The notes beneath the pieces were generated by a model, which saw only the letters and a program-made list of their open reading frames with translations, did no database searches and was not told the origin of the DNA. Positions 30,180-43,335 of a stretch of DNA of 64,000 bases are shown piece by piece. Origin of the DNA: Euglena gracilis (lineage: Eukaryota > Euglenida > Euglenophyceae > Euglenales); the NCBI GenBank assembly GCA_039621445.1, contig CP154956.1, forward strand, positions 27,224,667 through 27,288,666, in the 5' to 3' direction. A program made the translations under genes and the position numbers. Position 1 is the first letter of the stretch. Each line of letters starts with the position of its first letter.

Positions 30180-33100
30180 CGGGCAGTAGCCCTAAAAACT
30201 GTAGATTTGGCATTTGTGCCTTTGGTGTGCAGCCTGTAGACTGAAGGGTTGGCATTAGCCAAAAATAATGGGGGGGGTAGGCTTTATCGCCCAGAATCAT
30301 TGCCTTGCGGAATATGCATGGCACAAAAATACTACTGGGTGTATACCTGAATCAAAAAAATTAGGCATATTGCCAAACAGATCATACTGAGGTGTACAAC
30401 CGCAGAAAAAATGCGGAATTGTGGCAGGCTGCTGCCAATTCACAGAACAACTGTGGTTGGTGTGGCTTATACCACTTTGAAAAACCGCAAATGAACTGTG
30501 AATTCACATAAAAGGATGGAACATTGTTCCAGGGCGGTGAAATTCATCACTCTGTACCTTTCAGTACAATCAGAGGCATGATACCTCCTAAAGCAAAGTG
30601 TGTGTATGAAAAATTGTGGGTATCCCCATATTGTGCACAAGAAAAAAAATAACTATCAAACAAAATACACAGAAGTCCACCACTTCTATGATGGTGGTCT
30701 GGCAGGCATGTTCTGTGATAAGCGTGAACCGAATCGAGTTTTCTTTTTTCGACAAGCAGTGGGTGGTGTCAACAACGCATGCAATCTCTGTTACAGAGAA
30801 TTAATGCACTTTTTCTGCACGCGTTAGGTTCATAAACCACATTTTTGCACCAATTGGTACTACAGCGGCTAGGAAAAAGAGCAAAAGCACATAGTGCAGA
30901 TTGTGAAACAAGCCGATTGGCTTAAGATCATTGGTACCATATCGGTATGCTACTACTAGGTAGTTTTGGACTGTCCCATTGGGACTAAGATCTCACCTAG
31001 AACTGTGACACTGCACACAAAAATCTTGTACGGCTACAAGTATTCCGCGTGAAAAAACTCTGAAAGAATCAGAAAAATATTCACATTGTGAGAGAGCCAT
31101 TGGCTCAAAAATTGCACCATGATGGTGGAACGTAAGATATTTCGCCGAATAGCGATTGTGGATTCATAAATTTCAAAGTGGGTGTTGATTCTCCTGCACA
31201 CAAACTTCTCCATGAGAAAAATAACGGCATGTGCACACTAAAGTCATCTTGATCGATGGCCGAGAAAATGCAATGTGGTTCAAGCATTGTAATTGTCCAA
31301 CAGAATTGGGTGGCTATCGCCACAAATGATGCGGTACCGATAAAAGTGTGGATATCACCACTGAAAAATGAAAAATTTGCAAAACAACAAATAAATGAAA
31401 CATTCTTCGCATTAGCGGTATCCCACAAAAATTGTTGTTTTTGGAAATGCAGTGTATACCGCATCACATCACTAGTGTAATGAGGTATCCTCGCGCCAAC
31501 AAAAAAAACTGAAATTGTACATGTGCGCATATTGCGCACACGTGGTCAAAATCCCATATTGCGACACTGAGTTCAGACAAGTAGGTCACAAATGACAAAA
31601 AATGCATGAGAAACGGTGGAACTGCACAAAACGACCAATCATCAATGAATATGGTGTTGTGACACGCACCATTTGATGATTCGCTCTGAAATTTTGAACA
31701 GATTTGCGAAATATTCGCTGAACACGTGGCGATTGATCCGCATTCAGAAAATTTGCGGATGATCTGCACACGGAATCCCAAATGTGGGTGGAAAAAAGCT
31801 GGATTTCACCATTTCTGTGCTACGGTTCTTATAAACCTTGCAGAATGACACCATTGGTGTTGCAAATGATGACCATTGGGTCCTCCGAATTATATCGGTA
31901 AGGGGATAAGAAAGAAAGAAATGAAGAAAGGCAAAAAAACAGGACCATCAAAAAGCCAAAAAAACAAAATTTCTCTCACTCTTTTTCACTCTTTCCAAGG
32001 TTGACGGTTTGTTTTCAAAAAATGAAAAAAAATACTTGCTTTTTCATTTTATTAAAAAAAATAAATAACGCCATCAAGGGGGTAAATTTTTGAGGGGACT
32101 TTTTGGTGCCAAAATCCTTGTTTTTGGCCCAAGAAATGGGCCAAAAACCTCCCCTCCCCCCTACCCTTGCCCCTCCCCCTCCCCCCTACCCCCTCCCTCC
32201 AGCAAAAATAAAACCATTTTGTGCAATCCATGGCTACTTAAAATTGAGCACCCCCTCCGCTCCTCCCCCTACCCCTACCCTTACCCTGTCCCTCCAGCCG
32301 GAAAATGGAAAATGAAAATGGAAAATGGAAAATGAGAAAAAGAAAACTCGGGCTACACAAAGAGTTGGGGAAAAAGTGAAGCATCGTTGGAAGGCATGGC
32401 TGATCTCCGCACATTTCCTTTGATTTTGCGTTACTGTCAAGACACTTTGAAAAAAAAACAGCATTTTTTACCAAAAAAAAGGCCAAAAAAACACCCCAAA
32501 ATGGCAGTTCTGGGCCACAAAAGCGCGCCGGAACACAGGCCAGGCATGTTGGCAGCCCAAGCTGCCAACATGCTGCCTAAGCGTATTTTTGCTTTTTTGC
32601 CATATTTTTGCACAATTTTACAGCTTTTTGGGTGTTGTGGTGTTATTAGACACCCAAATCCCAAAATCTACACAACAGCAAACATGCAGTGTTATTAGAC
32701 ACTCTCAACAAGCACTATGTGCACTTGGCAAATTTGCAGTCTTAAATGACTCAAAATGCAACAAAGTTGCACTTTTGGTTACATAAATGCAACTCTCGAC
32801 GCAGAATCTGCATTTCTACAAGCAAAACATGTCTATGGCATCTTGAGCAAAGGAAAAATTGCCATTATCAGCATATCCCTTTGCATTCCACTCTGGCATA
32901 GTGCCTCATGGTCACTCCCATTAGGGATATGAGTGCCAGAATAGGGGAAAATCACCAAAAATTGCAGAAAATCAATGGTTTAAATGAAAATTTGCACATA
33001 AGTGCTCCTAAAAGTGATTCTAGTGAGTCAAAATGGCTCCTAATTGTGGGCTATAGCCCTCTGAACTGTACCTGGCCTAATAGCCCATACAGAGGGGGTA

Positions 33101-34050
33101 ATGGGCAGAATGCTGCGAAAGGTACTAAAAGTGGCCATTAGCCCATCTGGTAACCAATGGTAATTAGCCATCAGAAACGATGTGGGGAACAGTATAGAAG
33201 CCTTTCAGGCTGATTTGCAAGTCTGGTACACGATCGTACAAGATCTGGCTCAAAATTTGGCTTTGGCCGGATTGGCCGGGCTTAATTCAAATTTTCACGA
33301 TCTCCTCAAATAAGAGTACCGTGCATAGTTACAGCGATCTGTTTGCATCGCTGGACGGCTCATCGAACGAGCTTTCGAACGAGGGGTAACATGGCCTATC
33401 GGCCAGCTACGGGCGCTGAGATACGTCTTGGATCTTTTGGCTGTGTGAGTGAGCTTTTGATATGAGCTTCCATAATTTATTTAAGAAAAACAACTATTGG
33501 TTCCTTTGTAGTACAATGTACTCCATTCAGTCAGAATCTCACCATTTGAGGTGTCAAAAATCATGAAGGTTTTGTGGTGAAAAATTGCTCTGCCAAAGTT
33601 ACAAATATGCAAATGTGCATGAAAAAAGCCTATTTGGCTTGCTTTGGCCTATTCAGCCACTTTCAGCCATGTAACATGGCTTTATGTGCCATTTTTTTGA
33701 GGTCCTATGGACTTTTCACTTTATAATATGGATTTGTGGACCTTTGGTCCTTTTGGTCCTTGCATTTTGTGTAAATTGGTCCTATGGACCCTTGGACCAC
33801 ATGGGTAGTGGCCCATAGGCCTTGCACATCATAGAGTGTATTGGTCACATTGACCTAAGGCTAAGTGGTAAAGTCCACAAAAATGCATGTTTGAATGAAT
33901 TCTCTTCGTTTTTTTGGGGGAGGGGGGCAGCTATGAGCTATTTTCTCAAGAATTCAACTTATTTCCCTCTCAGGATTCACTTCTGCAATAATAAAAAGGC
34001 CATTTTGTTCACAAAATAGCTGTTCTTAACAAAGCTGTGCAAGTTCATGG
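30180..34050 (-). other. ORF-free 3' half of the inner LTR element
   Basis: No frame here matches the outer element's RT or RNase H convincingly, although DNA words near 31,230-31,300 recall the RT palm region. It carries one GGTTGACGG-family insertion at 31,998 with a pyrimidine-rich tail (32,140-32,300). Many short palindromes occur (for example GGTCCTATGGACC near 33,780). Likely a heavily mutated pol region or a non-autonomous derivative. Confidence 0.5.
31998..32310 (+). repeat. GGTTGACGG-family dispersed repeat, copy 4
   Basis: AAGGTTGACGGTTTGTTTTC, A/T foldbacks, GCCATCAAGGGGG, then a CCCCTCCCCCTACCC-type tail. It lies inside the inner LTR element and is the longest copy of the family. 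Confidence 0.55.
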
Positions 34051-34349
34051 GAAAAATGCAGTATTTGCAATGTTTCCCAAAAACTTATCACACACCTTGT
34101 GTTTTTGCAAATAACTTTGAAGTGGGCGCAATTTTGCGCTTGAATGATCAAAACTCCTTTGGTGTTCGCCAATTTGACCAACAAGTTCGTGGTCAAAGAA
34201 GGGGGGTTGGCTGCTTTTGTTGCTTAAGTAAACCAAATCTGCATTTTGAGCATGTGGTTTGCAAATCAACAACAAAAATGCCATTGTGAAATATGTACAC
34301 AAACACCTTTGGGACTTATTCCCAAAAGAATATGGTTGCGTTGGGCAGA

Positions 34350-34740
34350 TACCCATCTGTAAGATATACGCAATTGTGCGAGATTTGCGCTATGCACGGG
34401 TGGGGGGCGGGGGGGGGGGGTTGTTTGCGGGCTGCGCAATATGCGCGGTGGGGAGGTGTGCGCTATGCGCGGTGTGCAAAACAATATGCACGCGATGAGT
34501 GCTATGCGCGTGGGGAGCGCAATATGCACGGGTGTGAGCGACATAGGCGCGGTGGTTGGGGGCGCCTTATGGCGCGTGGAGGGGGGGCATTATGCGCAAG
34601 ATTTGCGCTATGTGCGAGGCCATAGGCGCAGCGTCTGTGCTGTACGCACTTTGCGCAATATGCGCAGGGAGGCGCCAAAGGCGCGGGGGGTGGTGGGTGC
34701 CATAGGTGCTTGAGTGGCGGGGGCGCCATAGGCGCGGGGG
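34350..34740 (-). repeat. GCGC-palindrome-rich block of the inner element
   Basis: A dense run of GCGCAATATGCGC, GCGCTATGCGC and GGCGCCATAGGCGC words. It corresponds to outer-element 45,290-45,420, where the same words are fewer, so the block has expanded here. Confidence 0.6.
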
Positions 34741-35798
34741 TGGTGGTTAGTTTGGTTTCAGTCATTTCCTTTTGTGTTTGGTTGTTGGTTGTGTGGAAAT
34801 TTCTCCTAGAGTGCACACCTTGGGGGGAGGTGCTGAGTAGTTGTCCTTGTCGCGCATGTTGGCCTGGGGGGGGGGGGGGGGAGTGTGTAAGAAAAATTGT
34901 ATGCGAATTTGAGCTGCGGGCGGTGGACAGGATTGTCTGCAATCGACAAACCTGGTGGAAAACGCAGCTGGGCGACTACTCGACACCATTCGAATTTCAG
35001 GCCTTAGGGCTTTCGTCTTGGAACACAGTGAAACGATGAGAGGTTAAGCTACTTGTTACCCCTACCGCATGTGGAACGTTTGTGGATATGCGGTGGGTAG
35101 GGGGGGGGGCACTTTCTCTTTACCCCTGGGTTGAAAACGGTGTTGGTGTTGTAGAAAACGGTATTGCTGTCATCGAAAACGGTATGTAAAAATGATGAGT
35201 AGTGGAAGTTTTGGGGGGGAAAGAAGTTTGCGGAGATGTGTGCATTCTTGGAGCGTATATCCATTCAACCACAAGTGACACACATGGGGTATCCCCTAGT
35301 GCATCAACAACCGTTAAACACAAACACTATCTATGGGTCAGAGATTCGGAAAGAGTTTGAGTAGGGGTAACCAAAAAACATTGAACACTGACCAGAAAGT
35401 TTACTGGATAGGAGATGACTAGGGTCGCGACTCCTGTCACCTCTTTTCTTGTAACCCCTGTGGTCAGCGTCCGTGATTTTCAGCTGCCTTTACTCCAAAT
35501 CCGAACTGGTGGCCATATCAGACTTCGACTTTCTTGACGCATATACGTCTCTGAATTTACGATCTGTCAAGCGGGGATGATGCTCCTTCTTATTAGGGGT
35601 CTCATCCCCCTCCCCGCAGCAAGCCGGGTCATTTTCCTCTATAGAGGACTTTTCAAAAACGGACTTCTGCCTTTTGGCTGAGGAATGTTCTTTTGAACTG
35701 CGATTTATATCGCGGTGACATTGGCTTGAGTGGGGAGATATCGCATAGCGACAATTAGATGAATGGTGGTAATAGGATCCGCAATGCGAACATTTGGT

Positions 35799-36170
35799 TC
35801 ACGAGTGCGGACATTTACTGGTATCAAACCTGTTTTGGGATCTCTGGGATTGCGCAGATGATGAGGCTGATCCTCTTGGGCTTGGAATGCGCGTTCGCGC
35901 GGCAAGATTTGGACAATGGCGAGATGTGTGACCCGTTTGGTTACAAAGAAAGCTCGATTTGTCCAAAAATTGTTCTGAATAGCGCGAATTGCGCGATTTT
36001 GATTCCGCCATTGAGGTTTTTGGTGGGGATGTTACTTTTTTCAACGAACTAACTTGGACACCGCGTATTCCGGCTGTGGGGTGGCTCATATAAGCCGATT
36101 GCCTTTGACCAAGAAGCTGTGATAGCTTCACTTGTTTGGAAACATAGTTCCATCGCTCATCGAGCGTCAA
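35799..36170 (-). pseudogene. Inner element Gag C-terminus with defective zinc knuckle
   Basis: MTLDERWNYVSKQVKLSQLL aligns with outer 43,017-43,100. The knuckle reads SFLCNQTGHTSRHC where the outer copy has CFLCNQTGHMSREC, so the first Cys is Ser. Sequence around the knuckle is rich in Ser and Arg. Confidence 0.7.
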
Positions 36171-36763
36171 AACATGTCCCGCGAGTTCCTCGCGGTAAAT
36201 TTCCTTGATGAGTGTGGGGATGTAGCGCAGTTATACCGCATCAAATTGCTCTTTGATTTGCTTTTCCCCTAACTCATCAACTTCGGCTGCCAACCCAAGC
36301 CATTTGGAGTACCACAAGTCTATCGACTTCCATTCGTGGTCCGGGGGGGTAAATTGCCATCATTTGTTTTCCAGACTGATCTTGGAAACCAAACTGGAGC
36401 ATGATGAAGCATATTGCTCAATCAATTCTTCAAAAGGAAATGCGCCTGCAAATGACTAATTGTCTGGCGCGTTCTTTTTCTTCACTTGGGAGGCAATCGT
36501 ATAAATTAAATCTTGATTACCTCCGGGTTGTCACCTTGTGTTCGTCCCTTCAAATCCCAATAATATTCCCAGTCGCGGAAAAATTGTTTCCATGTGGTGG
36601 GGTCACCGTCCCATTGGGGCTTCATCTTGTTCGCTATCGCGATGGTGCCTTCGAAATCTTTCTGAGAAACCCGTGGCCCTTCGGTGGTATTCATGCGGGG
36701 TGGGCCGGGCGCGAAATTGCACCATGTGCAGGTACTCTGGCGGTTTCACCAAGGGTATTGTTC

Positions 36764-38460
36764 GAGGAGCAAAGTGTGCATGAGTTTGCAACAAATTTGG
36801 ACAAAATTCACGCACAACTGCGTTCCATCCATCAAAACCCGCAATCGGGTGTGGTTGGCACATTTGCCGCATCTTCCAGCTCAAAAAACGCTATTCGCGC
36901 ACCAATCCCCGAGTCCACAGGCACATTGCCACCTAACCGCGTTTCCGCTCATGCGGTGGTCCCCGCATTAGCATTATCAGTGCTAAGTCACATGGTTGCA
37001 CCATTGGTGCTGCTAAGCTAATATGGGAGGTATGACCAATACCCGGTGTGGGGGTGCGGCTCATACCGCGAATTAGTTCGGATTCCCTAATCTCCTGATT
37101 TAACAAGGGGATGGGTCTGGTTCTCGCTTGAAAACCCGACTCATCATCCGAAAACTCGTCCATTAATGTGGACCTAGCAACTTTGCGTCAAGGTTTGGAC
37201 ACACATTTGCAGGCACATTTGTCACAACACTTCCAAAAGGTGAGAGGAAGCCATATGTAAAACACAATCCCGCAATGATGTGATTTTCTCCAACATGCAA
37301 CATAATTTGCAAGCTTTATCCCATCAATTGGAGCCAATTACGGCAATTTTTCCACAATTGCAGCAAAAGTTGCATGAAGCCCCCATCAAACATCCCGATT
37401 TGGGACAATGTGTCACATTGGAGCAATTCTTCACACTTGCAACCGCATTTCAGGAAGCGCAACTGCGCATTTTCCAGTTGAGCGGTGATTCCGCGAATTT
37501 TGCCCGCTTTTCTGCCCAAGCCAATGAAAGTTTTCCCCCCCGCACGTATGTGCAACCATTGCAGGAAAGACGTTCTCGATTGGAGCAGAAATCTTGTTAT
37601 TGTGGCGAAATTCCCGCTGAAATTGCGAGTTTTCAAACCAAAATCGCGAATATCGCGAGTAGGATTGAGAACTTGCAACAATAGTGGCAAAACGACACAA
37701 TGGAAATCCGGACCGCAATGGCGGAATTGCAGAACCGCAATGCGGCATCCCGTGTACCAACTCCGGATATTAGCGGACTCAAGGCCACCATGGACGATTT
37801 ACACAAACAGTTACAACAGGATGTTGGTAACATCGAAGCCTCATTGGCTAAGTTGCATACCCGCTGTGCGGAAGTAGCTGGTAGGATCCCGGATGTCACC
37901 GGTATTCAAACCGCGACAGCGGATTTGCACAAACGCATGGAAGAACTGAGCACAAAAATGCTTCAGGTGCAATCACCATCCCAAGGCAGATTGCCGTTAC
38001 CAACACCTACCCCCGTACTCCCAAACACACACTTGGACCAGATTTGCGCTGAAATCCGCGCGGAAAATCACCAAATCATGCAAGGATTTTGTGATAGTCT
38101 CATGAACACCGAGAAAACAGTAAAGCAGAATGTCATAAAACTGCAAAATGACATTACCGCGCTATCCGCGCAAATTTCAGTGTTGCAGGAACAGCCAATG
38201 GCTGAAAATGTCAAAGATCCGCACTCGGACCAACCCACCAAGCCTCCTCCACAATTGGAGGCCATTTTCGGTGCGATGCGCACTTTGGCGACACGAGTAC
38301 AGGAATTGGACACTGGCTTTGGTGCAATTTCGCACGACTTCCAGTCGATTTCCGACAAAATCCCGCTTTTGGAAGAGTTACCCTCATACCGTAGGCGGAG
38401 TAAGCGTTTGCAGGAGGATGTGGGTCGGATAACCGACAATTGGCAGGTTGTTGACCATTC
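36764..38460 (+). pseudogene. Inverted Gag segments within the inner element
   Basis: Two pieces, 36,764-36,968 and 37,164-38,460, are in plus orientation inside a minus-strand element. They correspond to outer-copy 42,127-42,345 and 40,838-42,125, respectively. The piece between them (36,969-37,163) and the flanks (36,506-36,694 and 38,461-38,844) stay in minus orientation. The long plus-strand frame at 37,700-38,479 is therefore Gag in an inverted segment, not a new gene. Confidence 0.75.
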
Positions 38461-38844
38461 ACCTACATCACGCACATAACTCCAAAGGTAATCCAACTTG
38501 TATTCCACAACCATTTGGTTGCTTTCATCAAAATCCAAAACCTTGTTAAGTGTCATAGCGCAATCCGCTACACAAGTGTGGACATGGGAGCTTTGCCGCA
38601 TTAGCGGGTGTTCCACCGGGAGATTTGCGACTATGCGCTGAATCACCGTAATGGGATGAGGAGAAATTTTTTCCAACTCTTCCACATCACTGCTCATGGA
38701 CTCTGTTGGACTTGTATAAGCGGGAACTGTCAAACGTACCTCCGGGTGCAATGCCGGAAAAGAACCCGTATCGCGTGGTGCGGGCAATTGTCCCATCGGA
38801 CTTGTGGGGGGAAGCATAGTGGGGGGGGGGGCTGAAAGAAACAT
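38461..38844 (-). pseudogene. Inner element Gag N-terminal part
   Basis: It contains TSPTESMSSDVEELEKISPH and CVADCAMTLNKVLDF, close to outer 40,540-40,730. It is open through the place where the outer copy has a TAA (40,468), which shows that stop to be a mutation in the outer copy. Confidence 0.7.
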
Positions 38845-39493
38845 GGCGTTTCTAACCCACCCTCAACAAAGAGTTGCCGTGGCGTATCCGCCTCGTGCCT
38901 ATCGGCACCAGTGCGAGATCTCGCCGAGATGAATGGGAGTTAGCGGATCGGCTTTCCAACAAAAGGGGTTGTGCCTGTTGGGCATGGGGTTGCTCTATAG
39001 AGCTTGACACCGATAGGTGTGGGGGTGCCCATCGGGCAGGGGGATTACTCGACACAGACACGGATAGGTGTGAAATTACGCGGGGAAGGAGGATTACCTG
39101 CAAAATGAGTCAGTGCTTGAGTACCCCTATGGGGTTGAGAATGCTCATTAGATCTGGTCAATGATGCCGCAGGTTCAAGTCCTCGAAGTGAACCAATCAA
39201 TGCACCGTAGTCAATGGAAGTTGTGCTCTGTATTTTTGAAGCAAAAACACAAAAAAACAAGTATAAATTGTGGTGTAAAATGTAGAAACAAGTGCAAAAA
39301 GAGGGGATAGTATAAAAAGTAAGCAGAGACCCGAACTCTGAGGTTTGAAGCAGCGTATACTGCGAACCGTCAGGGGACGTGTCCGTGCGTACGGCTTTGG
39401 CCGGAAACGGCTTGTAGTGCCTGTGGTCGCCTATAGGCGGGGCACCACACGACCGTTTGCGGCCAAAAGGACCGAAAACCTAAACTGCTACCA

Positions 39494-39893
39494 AGTGTAC
39501 GTCCAACCCTTTTCCTCGCCTTCGGCCTTCGGTGCGCAAGGTGAAAAGTTGGAGTAACAAAAGGAAAAAATAAATTAATATAAAAGTTGAAAGCCCTTTT
39601 CCACAATTAAGAGGCAGAGCAGGTGGAGAAGCCCTAAGGGCTACACAAAGAAAATGCCAAGTGACTTGGCTGTCAAATCAAACTTGAAATTCAGGTGAAG
39701 AATAAAATAAGAGTACCAATACCACCTGTGGAGAGGAGAACCAGAATAAGGTTTAGGTATTCCTAATTCAGGCCGTTGGCCATCTTTAGGAATACCAGCT
39801 AGCATAGTACTGTGTATGGGGCTCAGAGCTATATCTGGCCGTAGGCTTATACCTACATACACAATACCATGGCCTTCGACTGCCTGGTACACA
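39494..39893 (-). repeat. Inner LTR element, 5' LTR
   Basis: About 400 bp against 429 for its partner, with small internal deletions. It is preceded on the plus strand by CTGCTACCA (primer-binding complement) and followed by the ATACG duplication. Confidence 0.85.
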
Positions 39894-40017
39894 ATACGCT
39901 GCTTCAAACCTCAGAGTTCAGGTCTCTGCTTACTTTTTATACTTTTCCCTCCTTTTGTACTTGTTTCTGCATTTTAAACCACAATTTACACTTGGTTTTT
40001 GTGTTTTTGCTTCAAAA

Positions 40018-42396
40018 ATGCAGAGCACAACACCCATTGACTACACTGCATTGATTGGTTCACTTCGAGGACTTGAACCTGCGGCATCATTGACAAGCTC
40101 TAATGAGCATTCTCAACCCTATAGGAGTACTCAAGCATTGACTCATTTTGCAGGTAATCGTCCTTCCCCGCGTGTGTCACACCTATCGGTGTCTGTGTCG
40201 AGTAATCCTCCCCCTGCCCGATGGGCACCCCCACACCTATCGGTGTCAAGCTATATAGAGCAACCCCATGCCCAACAGGCACAACCCCTTTTGTTGGAAA
40301 GCTGATCGGCTAACACCCATTCCCCGCGGCGAGATCTTGCACTGGTGCCGATAGGCACATTTGACTCTGAGGCGGATACGCCACGGCAACTTTTTGTTGA
40401 GGGTGGGTTAGAAACACCATGTTTCTTTCAGCCCCCCCCTATGCTTCCCCCCACAAGTCGGATTGGATAATTGCCCGCACCACCCGATACGGGTTCTTCT
40501 CCGGCATTGCCATGGCACCCGGAGGTACGTTTGACAGTTCCCGCTTATACAAGTCCCACAGAGTCTATGAGCAGTGATGTGGAAGAGTTGGAAAATATTT
40601 CCCCTCATCCCCTTACCGTGATTCAGCGCATAGTCACAAATCTTCCAGTGGACCACCCGCTAATGCGGCAAATTTCCGATGTCCACACTTGTGTAGCGGA
40701 TTGCGCTATGACACTGAACAGGATTTTGGATTTTGATGAGAACAACCAAAAGGTTGTAGAACACAAGGTCGATTTCCTTTGGAGTTATGTGCGTGATGTC
40801 GGTGAATATTGCCAAACAAATTTTCAATCCACCAATGTGGACTCAGCAACTTTGCGGCAAGATTTAGACACACATTTGCAGGCACATTTGCCACAACACT
40901 TCCAAAAAGTAAGCGAAGCCATGTGTGAAACACAATCCCGCAATGATGTGATTTTCTCCAACATGCAACATAGTTTGCAAGCTTTATCCCATCAATCTGA
41001 GCCAATTACGGCAATTTTTCCACAATTGCAACAAAATTTGCATGAAGCCCCCATCAAACATCCCGATTTGGGACAATGTGTCACATTGGAGCGATTCTCC
41101 ACACTTGCAACCACATTTCAGGAAGCGCAACTGCGCATTTTCCAGTTGAGCAGTGATTCCGCGAATTTTGCCCGCTTTTCTGCCCAAGCCAATGAAAGTT
41201 TTCCCCCCCGCACGTATGTTCAACAATTGGAGGAAAGACGTTCTGGATTGGAGCAGAAATCTTGCCATTGTGGCGAAATTCCCACTGAAATTGCGAGTTT
41301 TCAAACCAAAATCGCGAATATCGCGAGTGGGATTGACAATTTGCAACAACAGTGGCAAAACGACACAATGGAAATCCGGACCGCAATGGCGGAATTGCAG
41401 AACCGCAATGCGGCATCCCGTGCACCAACACCGGATATTAGCGGACTTAAGGCCACCATGGACGATTTACACAAACAGTTACAACAGGATGTTGGTAACA
41501 TCGAAGCCTCATTGGCTAAGTTGCATACCCGCTGTGCGGAAGTAGCTGGTAGGATCCCGGATGTTACCGGCATTCACACCGCGATAGCAGATTTGCACAA
41601 ACGCATGCAAGAACTGAGCACAAAAATGCTTCAGGTGCAATCACCATCCCAAGGCAGATTGCCGTTACCAACACCTACCCCCGTACTCCAAAGCACACAC
41701 TTGGACCAGATTTGCGCTGAAATGCGCGCGGAAAATCACCAAATCATGCAAGGATTTTGTGGTAGTCTCATGAACACCGAGAAAACGGTAAAGCAGAATG
41801 TCATAAAACTGCAAAATGACATTACCGCGCTATCCGCGCAAATTTCAGTGTTGCAGGAACAGCCAATGGCTGAAAATGTCAAAGATCCGCACTCGGACCA
41901 ACCCACCAAGCCATCTCCACATTTGGAGAACATTTCCAGTGCGATGCGCACTCTGGTGACAAGAGTACAGGAATTGGACACTGGCTTTGGTGCAATTTCG
42001 CACGACTTCCAGTCGATTTCCGACAAAATCCCGCTTTTGGAAGAGTTACCCTCATACCGTAGGCGGATTAAGCGTTTGCAGGAGGATGTGGGTCGGATAA
42101 CCGACAATTGGCAGGTTGTTGACCATTTGGAGCAAAGTGTGCATGAGTTTGCAACAAATCTGGACCAAATTCACGCACAATTGCGTTCCATCCACCAAAA
42201 CCCGCAATCGGGTATGATTGGCACATTTGCTGCATTTTACAGCTCAAAAAGCGCTATTTGCGCACCAATCCCCGAGTCCACATGCACATTGCCACCAAAT
42301 CGCGTTTCCGCTCATGCGGTGGTCCCCGCATTAGCATTACCAGTGCTAATGGACGAGTTTTCGGATGATGAGTCGGGTTTTCATATGGTACACTAG
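40018..42396 (+). pseudogene. Outer element Gag (long, coiled-coil rich), two in-frame stops
   Basis: The frame starts at ATG 40,018 (MQSTTPIDYTALIGSLRGLE) after the leader. It is interrupted by TGA near 40,303 and TAA near 40,468, and is then open for 641 codons to 42,396. The central part is a series of amphipathic helices rich in Gln, Leu and Asn (for example MAELQNRNAASRAPTPDISG), probably coiled coil. Gag would form the particle and bind RNA. A paralogous copy lies in the inner element. Confidence 0.7.
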
Positions 42397-43110
42397 TGGT
42401 ATGTTCCATGCGCATTCGCAAAGTTATCCGAACAATACCCTTGGTGCAACCACCAGAGTACCCGCACATGGTGCAATTTCGCGCCCGGGCCCACACCCCT
42501 GGAATACCACCGAAGGGCCGCGGGTTTCTCAGAAAGATTTCAAAGGCACCATCGCGATAGCGAACAAGGTGAAGCCCCAATGGGACCGTGACCCCACCAC
42601 ATGGAAACAATTTTTCTGCGACTTGGAATATTATTGGGATTTGAAGGGACCAACCCAAGGTGACAACCCGGAGGTAATCAAGATGGAATTTATTGATTGC
42701 CTCCACAGGGAAGAAAAATAACGCGCCAGACAATTAGTCATTTGCAGGCTCATTTCTTTTGAAGAATTGGTTGAGCAATATATCATGCTCCAGTTTGGTT
42801 TCCAAGATCAGCCTGGAAAACAAATGGCGGCAATGTACCCCCCCGGACCGCAAATGGAAGTCGATAGACTTGTGGTACTCCAAGTGGCTTGCATTGGCAG
42901 CCGAAGTTGATGAGTTAGGGGAAAAGCAAATCAAAGAACAATTTGATGCGGTATAACTGCGGTATATCCCCAAACTCATCCAGGAAATTAACCGCGAGGA
43001 ACTCGCGGGACACATTTTGACTCTCGATGAGAGATGGAACTATGTTTCCAAACAAATGAAGTTATCACAACTTCTGGGACAGATTGAATCGGCATATCAC
43101 CACCACCCTA
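42365..43110 (+). pseudogene. Outer element capsid-type (Retrotrans_gag-like) domain, frameshifted
   Basis: Successive frames give DPTTWKQFFCDLEYYWDLKG, then SIDLWYSKWLALAAEVDELG, then GHILTLDERWNYVSKQMK. The W-x-x-F-x-x-D-L-x-Y-Y pattern and the late helical segment are typical of the Gag capsid domain of Ty3-like elements. At least two frame changes and a stop (TAA 42,954) are present. Confidence 0.65.
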
Positions 43111-43289
43111 CCGCGGGTGTACCAACCGGTTCAGTCCATGCAGTCCAAAGGACTACGTCCCCAAAATCACCAAAATTACTATCGACTGATTCCAAAACGC
43201 GCTATCCGCGCTCAAACCCCAAATCCCCCACACGGGAATCCAACCGCGCTATTTGCGCTTTTCTGATCAAGTTTCTGACAAAGTGTGCT

Positions 43290-43335
43290 TTTTGTGTAAT
43301 CAAACGGGACATATGTCTCGTGAATGTCCGAACCC
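43290..43335 (+). pseudogene. Outer element CCHC zinc knuckle
   Basis: VCFLCNQTGHMSRECP has the exact C-x2-C-x4-H-x4-C spacing of nucleocapsid knuckles, followed by an Arg/Ser-rich tail (frame 43,253-43,546). It binds the RNA genome in retroelements. Confidence 0.8.

Larger units (their letters stand above)
29072..39893 (-). mobile_element. Inner LTR retroelement, same family, minus strand, decayed
   Basis: A 5-bp duplication ATACG (29,067-29,071 and 39,894-39,898) brackets the element. Read on the minus strand: 5' LTR 39,893-39,494, TGGTAGCAG, leader, Gag region with two inverted segments, zinc-knuckle-like part (first Cys lost), protease- and Dam-domain remnants to about 34,050, a long ORF-free stretch, a 3' UTR matching that of the outer element (30,175-29,511), polypurine tract and 3' LTR 29,500-29,072. 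It sits in the leader of the outer copy. It is shorter than the outer element in its 3' half and encodes nothing intact. Confidence 0.85.

Noticed and set aside
37700-38479. Plus-strand 259-codon ORF as a new gene
   Set aside because: It is near-identical to outer-element Gag and lies in an inverted segment of the inner element.
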